Assembly: GCA_944380295.1 (NCBI GenBank)
Contig: CALWHE010000014.1
Span: forward strand, 1 to 46,976
Source: an uncultured Christensenellaceae bacterium
Lineage (GTDB): Bacteria > Bacillota > Clostridia > Christensenellales > UBA3700
Direction of reading: 5' to 3'
DNA length: 46,976 bases
Shown: positions 1 to 7,493 of the stretch, piece after piece
Numbering within the stretch: position 1 is the stretch's first letter
Layout of the letters: the number at the start of each line of letters is the position of its first letter
Translations under genes and position numbers: made by a program
The notes under the pieces: model-generated
What the model saw: only the letters and a program-made list of their open reading frames with translations
Database searches by the model: none
Told to the model about the DNA's origin: nothing

Positions 1-402
1 AGGCAAATCCAATTCAAGAGGTGTAAGAAAATGGAACAAAAGAAAGTAACAAGAGATTTCAAAGTCCTTGCGGAAAAAATATCTCCGGACAATGTAGCGG
101 TAATGGCGGAACTTATTGCAATGAAAGAGACCAAAATACTCATAAGCTATCTGGAAAACGAAATCACGGAACTTGAAGAACGATTGACTGAAACAACGAA
201 TACGATACAGAGTGCCGATGACTTTATACGAAACATCAAGAAGTATCTCGAAGCGCCGGAACTTACCCGCGAGATGTGCTACGAATTGATAGACCGAATA
301 ATAGTCGGCGGTCATCCGAAACATACAGGCAAAGAGCGCGAAATAGACATCGTCTATAAAGTCGATATTGCTTCCGTTCTGCGTCATAAACTTAAAAAAT
401 AG
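1..402 (+). CDS. Serine site-specific recombinase, C-terminal part (partial)
   Basis: The frame is open from the left edge to the TAG stop at 400-402, so this is probably the 3' end of a large serine recombinase cut by the window. A separate start at ATG 31 behind a weak AGAGGTG is possible. The 123 residues after that ATG have a charged helical coiled-coil stretch (about residues 35-65, ELEERLTE type). This is followed by an FIRNIKKY...ELTREMCYELIDRIIV block and a basic/acidic tail (EREIDIVYKVD). That arrangement matches the C-terminal DUF4368-like region of the large serine recombinases that move Tn4451-like transposons and integrative elements. The catalytic serine domain is not in view. 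It is AT-richer than the genes to its right, which fits an acquired element. Family placement is from remembered motif pattern only. Confidence 0.6.
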   Translation, partial: RQIQFKRCKKMEQKKVTRDFKVLAEKISPDNVAVMAELIAMKETKILISYLENEITELEERLTETTNTIQSADDFIRNIKKYLEAPELTREMCYELIDRIIVGGHPKHTGKEREIDIVYKVDIASVLRHKLKK

Positions 403-404
403 CG

Positions 405-441
405 AAAAGCGTATGGGTTTGACCGACTCATACGCTTATTT
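405..441 (+). terminator. Rho-independent terminator after the recombinase
   Basis: Perfect 9-bp arms AAGCGTATG (407-415) and CATACGCTT (429-437), with an inner GGT/ACC pair, are followed by ATTTT. The hairpin begins just after the recombinase stop codon. Confidence 0.6.
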
Positions 442-479
442 TCTGCCCGTTCACGCTCTCTATCAGATAGTGTCCATAA

Positions 480-581
480 AGTTATGTCACAACGGCGGAA
501 CAATGGAAAAGGGTGCAAAAGGGCAGGGAATGGAAAGGCGACGGCGCCAAGGTGTATATAGGCGACAAGGCGGTTGAGTGA
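480..581 (+). pseudogene. Possible 3' remnant of a broken gene
   Basis: The frame ending at TGA 579-581 reads a plausible C-terminal peptide (WKGDGAKVYIGDKAVE) directly before a terminator hairpin, but no start codon or upstream domain belongs to it. It may be the tail of a gene interrupted by insertion of the element to the left. No function can be assigned, and it could be chance. Confidence 0.25.
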
Positions 582-588
582 GGAGCAA

Positions 589-621
589 TAAAAAAGTCCG
601 CGAAGGGTCGCGGACTTTTTT
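589..621. terminator. Bidirectional terminator between the element edge and alaS
   Basis: The stem GTCCGCG (596-602) / CGCGGAC (609-615) has an A-run before it and a T-run after it, so it can terminate transcription from either side. It lies 19 bp beyond the alaS stop codon. Confidence 0.75.
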
Positions 622-640
622 ATGCCGATATTGACGGCGG

Positions 641-2410
641 TCAGTCGATGGTGGCGCGGATCCTGCGCACGCCTGCGGAAGAAGAGCCTTCTTTGAGCAG
701 GGTGAAGTGGTGCAGCTGACCGGTGTGCTGCGCGTGCGGACCGCCGCAGATCTCCTTGGAAAAATCGCCGATGGTATAAACTTTGACCACCTCTCCGTAT
801 TTGGAGCCGAAAACGCCGGTGGCGCCCGCTTCGCGCGCTTTTTCTATGGGCATTTCTTCGCAGGTGACGGGGAGGTCGCGCTTGATCTGCTCGTTCACCA
901 TATCTTCCACGGCTTTTTTCTCTTCGTCCGTCAGGGGGCGGTCGAAGTTGAAGTCAAAGCGCAGGCGTTCGGAAGTGATGTTGCTGCCCTTTTGGCTGAT
1001 GTCGTCTTTGCCCAGCACCTTTTTGAGCGAGGCGAGCAGCAGGTGGGTGGCGGTGTGCAAAAACACGGTGCGCTCGCCCGTGTCGGCAAGGCCGCCCTTG
1101 AATTTTTGTTCCGCGCCGGCGTGCGATTTTGCCTGGTGGTCTTCAAAGGCTTTTTTATAGCCGTCCATATCCACTTTGAAGCCGCGCTCGGCAGCCAGTT
1201 CCACCGTCATCTCTATGGGGAAGCCGTATGTATCGTAAAGACGGAAAGCGGTTTTGCCGTTGAGGGTGTCGCCCTGAACGTATTTGAGCACCTTTTCCAT
1301 CTCCTTTATGCCGTTTTCCAGGGTTTTGGAAAACTTTTCTTCTTCTTTGGCGATTTCGGAGATTATCTTTTCGCGGTTGACTTCCAGCTCGTTGTAAACA
1401 TGCTTGTATTTGTCGATATACATCTGCGCTATCTGTGTGAGCAGGGCGCTGTCTATCTCTATGGCGCGGGCAAAGCGGATGGCGCGGCGCAGCAGGCGGC
1501 GCAGCACGTAGCCTTGATCCACATTGGAAGGCACAATGCCTTTTTCGTCGCCGATGAGGAAGGTGGCGGTGCGCATATGGTCGGCAATGATGCGCATGGC
1601 GCGGGTGACGGATTCGTCCGTTCCGTATTTTTTGCCGCTCATCTCTTCCAGCCGCGCGATCACGTCCGCAAACAGGTCTGTTTCGTAAACGGACTTATAG
1701 CCGTTGAGCATGCACAAGGTGCGCTCCAAGCCCATGCCCGTGTCCACGTTCTTTTGCGCGAGCGGGGTGTAGGAGCCGTCCGGGTGGCGGTAAAATTCCA
1801 TAAACACGTTGTTCCAGATCTCCACCCATTTGCCGCCGTCTTCCGCGGGAGAAGGGTTGCCTTGCACAACTTTGCCCGTGTCTACGAAAATTTCCGTATC
1901 GCCGCCGCACGGACCGGTGGTGGAGGCTATCCACCAATTATGCTTTTTGGGCAGATAAAAGATGCGCTCTTCCGGGATACCGTGGCTTTTCCATTCGCTT
2001 GCCGCAACTTCGTCGCGGGGGCAGTCTTCGTCGCCGGCGAACACGGTCACCGCCAACTTTTCACGCGGGATACCCAAAACTTCCGTCAAAAATTCATAGC
2101 TGTATGCGATGGATTCCTTTTTGAAGTAATCGCCCAAAGACCAATTGCCCAGCATCTCGAAAAAGGTGCAATGGGTGGGATCGCCCACTTCGTCTATGTC
2201 GCCGGTGCGCACGCACTTCTGCACGTCCGTGAGGCGCTTGCCCGCAGGGTGTTTCTGACCCAAAAGGTAAGGCACCAAGGGGTGCATGCCCGCGGTGGTG
2301 AAGAGCACGGAAGGATCGTTCTCCGGGATAAGGGAAGCGGAAGGAATGATCGCGTGTCCCTTTGAAGCGAAAAATTGCAAATACTTTTCTCTCAATTCGT
2401 TCGATTTCAT
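641..2410 (-). CDS. alaS: Alanine--tRNA ligase, short form
   Basis: Class II synthetase that charges tRNA-Ala with alanine. The start is ATG at 2410-2408 (MKSNELREKY); the frame continues upstream but homology begins here, and a promoter ends 9 nt before it. The N-terminal catalytic domain shows FTTAGMHPLVPYLLG, the FFEMLGNWSLGDYFKK block and CGGDTEIF. The editing-type zinc motifs are present near the C-terminus: HTATH and CGGPH. The protein is 589 residues, against about 870 in most bacteria. It ends soon after the CGGPH segment, so the DHHA1/C-Ala oligomerisation domain is absent. The HTATH motif also sits near residue 450 instead of about 560, implying that the beta-barrel insert before the editing core is missing too. 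This compact architecture resembles the AlaRS of candidate-phyla bacteria. Whether a full-length alaS exists elsewhere cannot be told. Confidence 0.95.
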   Translation of the reverse strand: MKSNELREKYLQFFASKGHAIIPSASLIPENDPSVLFTTAGMHPLVPYLLGQKHPAGKRLTDVQKCVRTGDIDEVGDPTHCTFFEMLGNWSLGDYFKKESIAYSYEFLTEVLGIPREKLAVTVFAGDEDCPRDEVAASEWKSHGIPEERIFYLPKKHNWWIASTTGPCGGDTEIFVDTGKVVQGNPSPAEDGGKWVEIWNNVFMEFYRHPDGSYTPLAQKNVDTGMGLERTLCMLNGYKSVYETDLFADVIARLEEMSGKKYGTDESVTRAMRIIADHMRTATFLIGDEKGIVPSNVDQGYVLRRLLRRAIRFARAIEIDSALLTQIAQMYIDKYKHVYNELEVNREKIISEIAKEEEKFSKTLENGIKEMEKVLKYVQGDTLNGKTAFRLYDTYGFPIEMTVELAAERGFKVDMDGYKKAFEDHQAKSHAGAEQKFKGGLADTGERTVFLHTATHLLLASLKKVLGKDDISQKGSNITSERLRFDFNFDRPLTDEEKKAVEDMVNEQIKRDLPVTCEEMPIEKAREAGATGVFGSKYGEVVKVYTIGDFSKEICGGPHAQHTGQLHHFTLLKEGSSSAGVRRIRATID

Positions 2411-2419
2411 AGTGATAAT

Positions 2420-2448
2420 ATTATATATCCCTTTATGCTTTTTGGCAA
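2420..2448 (-). promoter_or_regulatory. alaS promoter, probably leaderless transcript
   Basis: On the minus strand, TTGCCA (2448-2443), a 17-nt spacer and TATAAT (2425-2420) precede the ATG by only 9 nt. Transcription should start at or within 1-3 nt of the start codon, and there is no room for a Shine-Dalgarno sequence. Confidence 0.7.
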
Positions 2449-2511
2449 ACGCTTTTAAGGGGCGCGCGGCATAAATTTCATAAAAACAGCCCCTCTGCAC
2501 ACAACAATGCT

Positions 2512-3945
2512 ATGCAGTCTGAGTATGAAAAGACGGCAAACGCCGTTCAAGAGGTGTTTCCGCAGGAGAGCGACGTGCTGCGCATGGACTTTGACATGGG
2601 CGGAAAGAGCGCCGCGCTCTTTTATTTGGACGGTTTTGTGGACAAAATAGCCTTTGAAACGTGCATTTTGCGCCCGCTCAAACGCTGCCCGGAGCTGACG
2701 ACGCCTTACGCGGACGCGATCAACGCGGTCACGGCGCTGACCACGCCGCTCAAAACCGTGGATTCGCCCAAAGAGGCGGCGCAGGCGGTGGCGGAAGGGG
2801 ACATGGCGCTGGTGGTGGACGGCGCGGAAGGCATTTTCATCTTTTCCGAGCGGGCTTATCAGACCAGAGGCATACAAGAGCCGCCCGTCACCAATGTGCT
2901 GCGCGGTCCGCGTGAGGGCTTTGTGGAGGACGTGAAGGTGAACATGACCTTGCTGCGCCGCAGGCTGAAAACGCCGGCGCTTACCTTCAAAAAGCTGTTT
3001 GCCGGCAAGTATACGGACACGCCCGTGATGGTGTGCTACCTGCAAGGGGTGGCGAGCGAGGACGTGGTGGCGGAGGTGACGGAGCGCATAAAGGGCATCA
3101 ACATAGACGGCATTGTGGAATCTTCTTATGTGGCGCGCTACTTGGAGGACAATTACCACAGCCTGTTCCCGCAGGTGGGGGCAAGCGAAAAGCCCGACAT
3201 CATCGCCGCCAAACTGTTGGAAGGCAGGGTGGCGGTGATCGTGGACGGCTCTCCCATGGTGCTCACCGTGCCCTTTATTTTGTTCGAGCACTTCCAGGCG
3301 AGCGAGGATTATTACGTCAAGTCTTTCCGCGCCTCTTTTATCCGTCTGGTGCGCCTTGCCGCGCTGGTGCTCGCCATCGCGCTGCCGGGGGCTTATGTGG
3401 CGTTGCAGGAATATCAATATCAGATGTTCCCGCTCAAATTTTTGATCTCCATCATGAATTCCGTTTACGGCATACCGTTCACGCCCACGCTGGAAATGCT
3501 CTGCGTGCTCATCATCTTTGAAATACTCAACGAAGCCGGCGTGCGCATGCCGCGATACGTGGGCATGGCGCTTTCTGTGGTGGGGGCGATCGTGCTGGGA
3601 GAAACGGCGGTGAACGCCGGACTGTTTTCCACGCCCGCCATTTTGGTGATCGCCATCTCCACCATCGGGCTTTACTGCGTGCCCGACGCCACGGATACTG
3701 GCAGCATTTTGCGCGTGCTGTTTGTGGCGATCGCGGGCGTTGCCGGCCTGATGGGCATAATCCTGGCGGTGCTGGCGCTGATAGCGTATCTTGCCGATCT
3801 GCGCAGTTACGGCACGTCTTATCTGGCGCCTTTCGCGCCCCTGATAGAGCACGATTGGCAGGACGGGCTTATCAAAGAGAGCGTGCGCGACATGAACGAG
3901 CGCCCTTACTCCATTCCCACTTTCAACCGCGTGCGCAGGAGGTAA
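2512..3945 (+). CDS. gerAA: Spore germination receptor subunit A (GerA family)
   Basis: Subunit A of a GerA-type nutrient germinant receptor in the inner spore membrane. It is 477 residues. A hydrophilic N-terminal half (about 1-270) carries the family pattern DVLRMDFDMGGKSAALFYLDGFVDK and PREGFVEDVKVNMTLLRRRLKT. A C-terminal half contains about five hydrophobic segments, starting at FIRLVRLAALVLAIALPGAY, and ends with the conserved LAPFAPL..DWQDGLIK block. The length is usual for the family. The start is ATG 2512; no strong Shine-Dalgarno precedes it. It is the first gene of a tight three-gene operon and diverges from alaS. By family knowledge such operons are transcribed in the forespore by sigma-G, but I could not define a convincing sigma-G promoter in the roughly 100-bp gap. 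The germinant cannot be read from the sequence. Confidence 0.93.
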   Translation: MQSEYEKTANAVQEVFPQESDVLRMDFDMGGKSAALFYLDGFVDKIAFETCILRPLKRCPELTTPYADAINAVTALTTPLKTVDSPKEAAQAVAEGDMALVVDGAEGIFIFSERAYQTRGIQEPPVTNVLRGPREGFVEDVKVNMTLLRRRLKTPALTFKKLFAGKYTDTPVMVCYLQGVASEDVVAEVTERIKGINIDGIVESSYVARYLEDNYHSLFPQVGASEKPDIIAAKLLEGRVAVIVDGSPMVLTVPFILFEHFQASEDYYVKSFRASFIRLVRLAALVLAIALPGAYVALQEYQYQMFPLKFLISIMNSVYGIPFTPTLEMLCVLIIFEILNEAGVRMPRYVGMALSVVGAIVLGETAVNAGLFSTPAILVIAISTIGLYCVPDATDTGSILRVLFVAIAGVAGLMGIILAVLALIAYLADLRSYGTSYLAPFAPLIEHDWQDGLIKESVRDMNERPYSIPTFNRVRRR

Positions 3946-3946
3946 T

Positions 3947-5074
3947 ATGGACAAGACCACCAACGTTGTTTATCCCAATCAGATAGCGCTTTTGGCGTTT
4001 ATCGCCTCCTTCACGTTCAAGGTGGTGATGCTGCCGCAGTATCTGGCGGGCAGTGCGGGCAGGAGCAGCGTGATCGCCATGGCTTATATGATGACGATAG
4101 AGGTGATGGAATTTGTCATCATCTATGGGGTGATAAGCCGCACGTCGCTCTTGCAGGCGCACATTCCGCCGCCGCTCAAAGCCGCGTTCATCCTGCTCAT
4201 CGTGGGGTCGAGTTACTTCAAAACGGTGATCCTCTCGGCGGAGGCGGTGTCTTATATCTCCACCACCTTGTTCGACAACGGGCTTTGGCGGCTGATCGTG
4301 CTCGCCTACATGCCCTGCCTCGTCTATATCGCTTACAAGGGCGGCAACGTGCTGGCGCGCACGGCGCAGATAGTTTTTTGGTTCATCGCCGCTTCTTTGC
4401 TGTTCAACGTGCTCTTTGCGCAGTTCCGCGGCGACGCGGGCAATCTGCTGCCCGCGGAATTTTCCGGACGGGTGATGAAGGCGTGCGACAGGCACATGGT
4501 GTGGTTCGGAGATTTCACACCCTTCTTGTTCCTCACTTCGGCAAAGCCGGGCAAGCCGCAGCGCCTGCGCCTGCCGGTGATGATCTTTGTCTGTTTTTTC
4601 TCGGCGGTGGCGTTCATGGTGGTCTTTATCACCGCTTACGGCGGCGGCGCGGTGATGGTGAGCAACGCCTTTAACAAGATAGCCGTTTTCAACCGCATCT
4701 CCCTGCTTTTGGGCACGGTGGACTTTCCCACCGTGTGCTCTTGGCTGATGATGTCCGTCATCAAACTTGCCGTCATCGTTTACGGCGTGGTGGAAGGGAT
4801 AAGTTATTATGTCAAAAAGCGCTTTGCCGTGGCGCTGCTCACGGGCGTGGCGCTGGCGTGCACGCTCTTTTTCGGCGTGACCAATATGGACGTGTCTTAT
4901 AAGATAGCCACTTCGCCGCTGCGTTATGCCATCGGCGCGGTGGAGTATCTGCTGCCGCCTGCCGTCTATCTTGCCGTGCGCGTGTGCGACAAAACTTCGC
5001 GCCGCTTTGACAGCGCCGTGCAAAACGCGGCGCTGCTGAGAGAGGAGGGGAAATGCAGAGAAGGAAAGGTTTAA
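3947..5074 (+). CDS. gerAB: Spore germination receptor subunit B (GerAB permease family)
   Basis: Integral membrane subunit of the germinant receptor, related to the amino acid-polyamine-organocation transporters and thought to bind the germinant. It has 375 residues with around ten hydrophobic segments through most of the length and a short basic C-terminus, as expected for GerAB. The start at ATG 3947 has an AGGAGG ribosome-binding site that overlaps the end of gerAA, one base after its stop, so translation is coupled. The 3' end overlaps gerAC by 22 nt. Confidence 0.92.
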   Translation: MDKTTNVVYPNQIALLAFIASFTFKVVMLPQYLAGSAGRSSVIAMAYMMTIEVMEFVIIYGVISRTSLLQAHIPPPLKAAFILLIVGSSYFKTVILSAEAVSYISTTLFDNGLWRLIVLAYMPCLVYIAYKGGNVLARTAQIVFWFIAASLLFNVLFAQFRGDAGNLLPAEFSGRVMKACDRHMVWFGDFTPFLFLTSAKPGKPQRLRLPVMIFVCFFSAVAFMVVFITAYGGGAVMVSNAFNKIAVFNRISLLLGTVDFPTVCSWLMMSVIKLAVIVYGVVEGISYYVKKRFAVALLTGVALACTLFFGVTNMDVSYKIATSPLRYAIGAVEYLLPPAVYLAVRVCDKTSRRFDSAVQNAALLREEGKCREGKV

Positions 5075-6204
5075 GACTGCGCGGCGGCAGCAAGTGGGCG
5101 GCGATCCTCATCATCGCCGTGGTGCTAATCGGCTTCGATCTGCTGGCAGACAACGCCAGCATAGTCAACCGCGGCATCGTGGTGGGGCTGGCGGTTGACA
5201 GCGGCGGCGACCTGGTGGAGCTTGCCGCGCAGGTGATCTTGCCCCGCAGCGGCGGTTCTGCTTCCGGCGGCAACGATTTTATGATCTTCACCTCTTCCGG
5301 GGAGACCATGCAGGACGCGGTGGAAAAACTTTCAGTATCCATGGGCGTGAAGGCTTCTTTGTCGCATTGCACGCTGGTGGTGTTGGGGGAAGATCTGCTG
5401 CGCACACGCAGCGATATGGTCTTCAAACACCTGATACGTTCGCCGTATTTTGCGGACAACACCCTTCTGGTGGCGGCTTCGGGCAGCGCCAAGGACGTGC
5501 TCTCCGCCAAGGTGCCCATCAACGACGTGGCTTCTTACCACTTGCAGCGCATGATGCAGGGCGTGCAGCGCGAGGCGGGCGTGAACGCCTGCACGGTGAA
5601 GGATCATTTTGCCAACTATTATTACATCGGCGGCGCGGGATATATGCCCGTGGCGGTGGTGGAAGACTGCGAATACGAACCTACCGGTCCCAACAAGGAA
5701 GAGGGGCAGGGCGCGCAGCTTTTGGATCTTTCGCGCACGCTGGTGCTCACGCGGGAAGGGCACGCGCTGATCTTGGACAAAGACGCCTCGCGCGGGCTGA
5801 GCTTTGTGGAGAGCCGGCTCAACGACGGCACTATCGTTTATACGGGTGACTGCGGACAGGAGCGGGACGTGGTGATCTTGGAGAGCAGGTGCAAGCTGAA
5901 AATACGCGGGGAAAATTCCGCGCTCGCCCAAATCGGGTTGAAAGTCAAGCGCAACGAATTGCAATCGGTGCAGGACAATATGATAGTAAACGCGCTCAGC
6001 GGGCGCGAGCTGGAACGCATTGCTCAAAGCGTGCGCGGACAGGTGCTGGCGTGCTTTGAAAAATGCCAAAAAGCCGACATAGACATCTTCCATTTGGGGG
6101 AATTGTTTTACCGCAGACAGGGAGAGGCATGGCGCAGGACGCAAAACAAACTCTATATCCGCGACATAGACTTTGACGTGCAGGTGCAGGTGACGGTAAA
6201 GTAA
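5053..6204 (+). CDS. gerAC: Spore germination receptor subunit C (Ger(x)C family)
   Basis: Third receptor subunit, facing the outer side of the inner spore membrane. It is 383 residues and carries the family sequence IVNRGIVVGLAVD near the N-terminus, VSMGVKASLSHCTLVVLGEDL in the first domain, and a C-terminal domain ending in DIDFDVQVQVTVK. ATG 5053 lies inside gerAB behind a GAGGAGGGG ribosome-binding site. Ger(x)C proteins are normally lipoproteins. Here the N-terminal hydrophobic segment (about residues 15-31) is not followed by a lipobox, and the first cysteine is around residue 105, so anchoring appears to be by an uncleaved transmembrane helix. Confidence 0.92.
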   Translation: MQRRKGLRLRGGSKWAAILIIAVVLIGFDLLADNASIVNRGIVVGLAVDSGGDLVELAAQVILPRSGGSASGGNDFMIFTSSGETMQDAVEKLSVSMGVKASLSHCTLVVLGEDLLRTRSDMVFKHLIRSPYFADNTLLVAASGSAKDVLSAKVPINDVASYHLQRMMQGVQREAGVNACTVKDHFANYYYIGGAGYMPVAVVEDCEYEPTGPNKEEGQGAQLLDLSRTLVLTREGHALILDKDASRGLSFVESRLNDGTIVYTGDCGQERDVVILESRCKLKIRGENSALAQIGLKVKRNELQSVQDNMIVNALSGRELERIAQSVRGQVLACFEKCQKADIDIFHLGELFYRRQGEAWRRTQNKLYIRDIDFDVQVQVTVK

Positions 6205-6279
6205 AGCGGGCGGCGGCGGGCGCAAGGGGGTTGATTCGAGCGCAAAGCGGCGGGCGCCGCAAGGGGCGGAAAAGCGCGG

Positions 6280-7302
6280 CTATATGATGACAAAGTCGCC
6301 CGGGGTGAGGATGAGGAAACTCACGAGGGCGAGGAAAACAGCCACCGCCACCTGGTGGAACACATAGACCCACAGCGCTATCCTGCCCCAAAAGTCGAAG
6401 GGCGCGTGCCAGGAATATCTGCCCAGGCGGGGGAAGAGGGAGCGGCGTTTATTGTAGAGCACATAGCCGCAAAAAGAGCCGATCAGCACATAGCCCACCG
6501 AGGGGAAAACGGGGTAATAGTCGGCGGAATACACGCCCGCGTTCAGCCACTCCGCCACAAAAAACCAGGTTTGGCTGCGGGTGAAGCGCTCGCCGTTTTC
6601 GTAGGCGGCGGAAAAGGCGTAGTCTATGGCGATGATCGCTATCCCCAGCACCAACGATACCACGGCGGTGCGCAGTTTTTTGTGGCGGCAGAGGAGATCT
6701 ATCAGCCACCAGAGCAGGATAGCCACGGCGAACATGTGCAAAACGCCGAAGCGAATGATCATGCCCAACTGGTCGGTCACCAGGGTGATGAGCAGGGCGA
6801 AAATGCCCGCCAGTATGCCGCGTTTGAGGTTGGAACGGGAAAAATAGCAGGAGATGCCGCACACAAAACAGAAGATCCACACCACCACGTGCTGCGCGTC
6901 CGTGTGAAAATCGGAGCTCCAATATGCGCGCGCCATGTCGCGCACATAGACCAGCCACTCCATGTCCGGGTTGGCGCGTATCCAGGAGGAGGCAAAGATG
7001 TCGGCAATGTCGTAAATGAAGTGGTCAAAGACCATTAAGAGCACGCACACGCCGCGCACAAAGTCCAGCTCCCAGATGCGGCGGGAAGAACCGCGCAACT
7101 TGTCGCCGCCGCGGAAGACGGAGGCGATTTTTTCACCGAAGCCCGCCCTAGGAGCGCTGTTTTCCGCTGTTTCCGTCTGCGGAGAGGGAGCAGACCCTTC
7201 TTGCGGCGCGGAAAAAGAAGCGCCCTCGCTGCCGCTTTGTGCGGCGGAAAAGGGTTTTTCTGCGTCTTTTTCCCGCTGTTTTGCGTATTTGCCCTTGCCC
7301 AT
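6280..7302 (-). CDS. DUF1624 / heparan-alpha-glucosaminide acetyltransferase-like membrane protein
   Basis: Multi-pass membrane protein of 340 residues. The first 65 residues are a hydrophilic, low-complexity Ser/Ala/Pro/Glu stretch, not typical of the family. The DUF1624 core then begins at about residue 75 with ELDFVRGVCVLLMVFDHFIYDIADIF and continues through several hydrophobic segments (HVVVWIFCFVCGISCYFSR, FGVLHMFAVAILLWWLIDLL, PSVGYVLIGSFCGYVLY). Distant relatives transfer acetyl groups across a membrane; the substrate here is unknown. It is a single gene, convergent with the ger operon and divergent from the DNA-repair cassette. The start at ATG 7302 sits 9 nt after a TATAAT box. Confidence 0.75.
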   Translation of the reverse strand: MGKGKYAKQREKDAEKPFSAAQSGSEGASFSAPQEGSAPSPQTETAENSAPRAGFGEKIASVFRGGDKLRGSSRRIWELDFVRGVCVLLMVFDHFIYDIADIFASSWIRANPDMEWLVYVRDMARAYWSSDFHTDAQHVVVWIFCFVCGISCYFSRSNLKRGILAGIFALLITLVTDQLGMIIRFGVLHMFAVAILLWWLIDLLCRHKKLRTAVVSLVLGIAIIAIDYAFSAAYENGERFTRSQTWFFVAEWLNAGVYSADYYPVFPSVGYVLIGSFCGYVLYNKRRSLFPRLGRYSWHAPFDFWGRIALWVYVFHQVAVAVFLALVSFLILTPGDFVII

Positions 7303-7311
7303 AACGCTATC

Positions 7312-7340
7312 ATTATAGCACGCGCGGGCAAATCAAGCAA
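7312..7340 (-). promoter_or_regulatory. Promoter of the DUF1624 gene, probably leaderless
   Basis: On the minus strand, TTGCTT (7340-7335), a 17-nt spacer and TATAAT (7317-7312) are followed by 9 nt and then ATG. No Shine-Dalgarno sequence fits between the -10 box and the start codon. Confidence 0.6.
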
Positions 7341-7423
7341 CCTTATAAGACGGAGTGGTAAAGTTTGGCGGGCGGCGCGCGGGAGCCTGGCTTGCGGCGG
7401 CGCGGCAAGGCGCGGCTGAAAGA

Positions 7424-7484
7424 TAAACAAATGTTTGTAAAATTTGCCAAAGCCCTTGCAATAAATGTGAACATATGTTAAAAT
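7424..7484 (+). promoter_or_regulatory. Promoter with two LexA (SOS) box-like sites
   Basis: Promoter TTGCAA (7456-7461), 17-nt spacer, TAAAAT (7479-7484). Box 1 is TAAACAAATGTTTG (7424-7437) and box 2 is TGAACATATGTTAA (7468-7481), which overlaps the -10 box. Both follow the Gram-positive LexA half-site pattern GAAC-N4-GTTC with a few mismatches. The predicted transcript would start 1-3 nt before ATG 7494, so it is nearly leaderless. Confidence 0.5.
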
Positions 7485-7493
7485 ATTTTCACG

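Noticed and set aside
707..2365. Long open frame on the plus strand opposite alaS
   Set aside because: It is an antisense shadow caused by codon bias; the alaS motifs on the minus strand are unambiguous.
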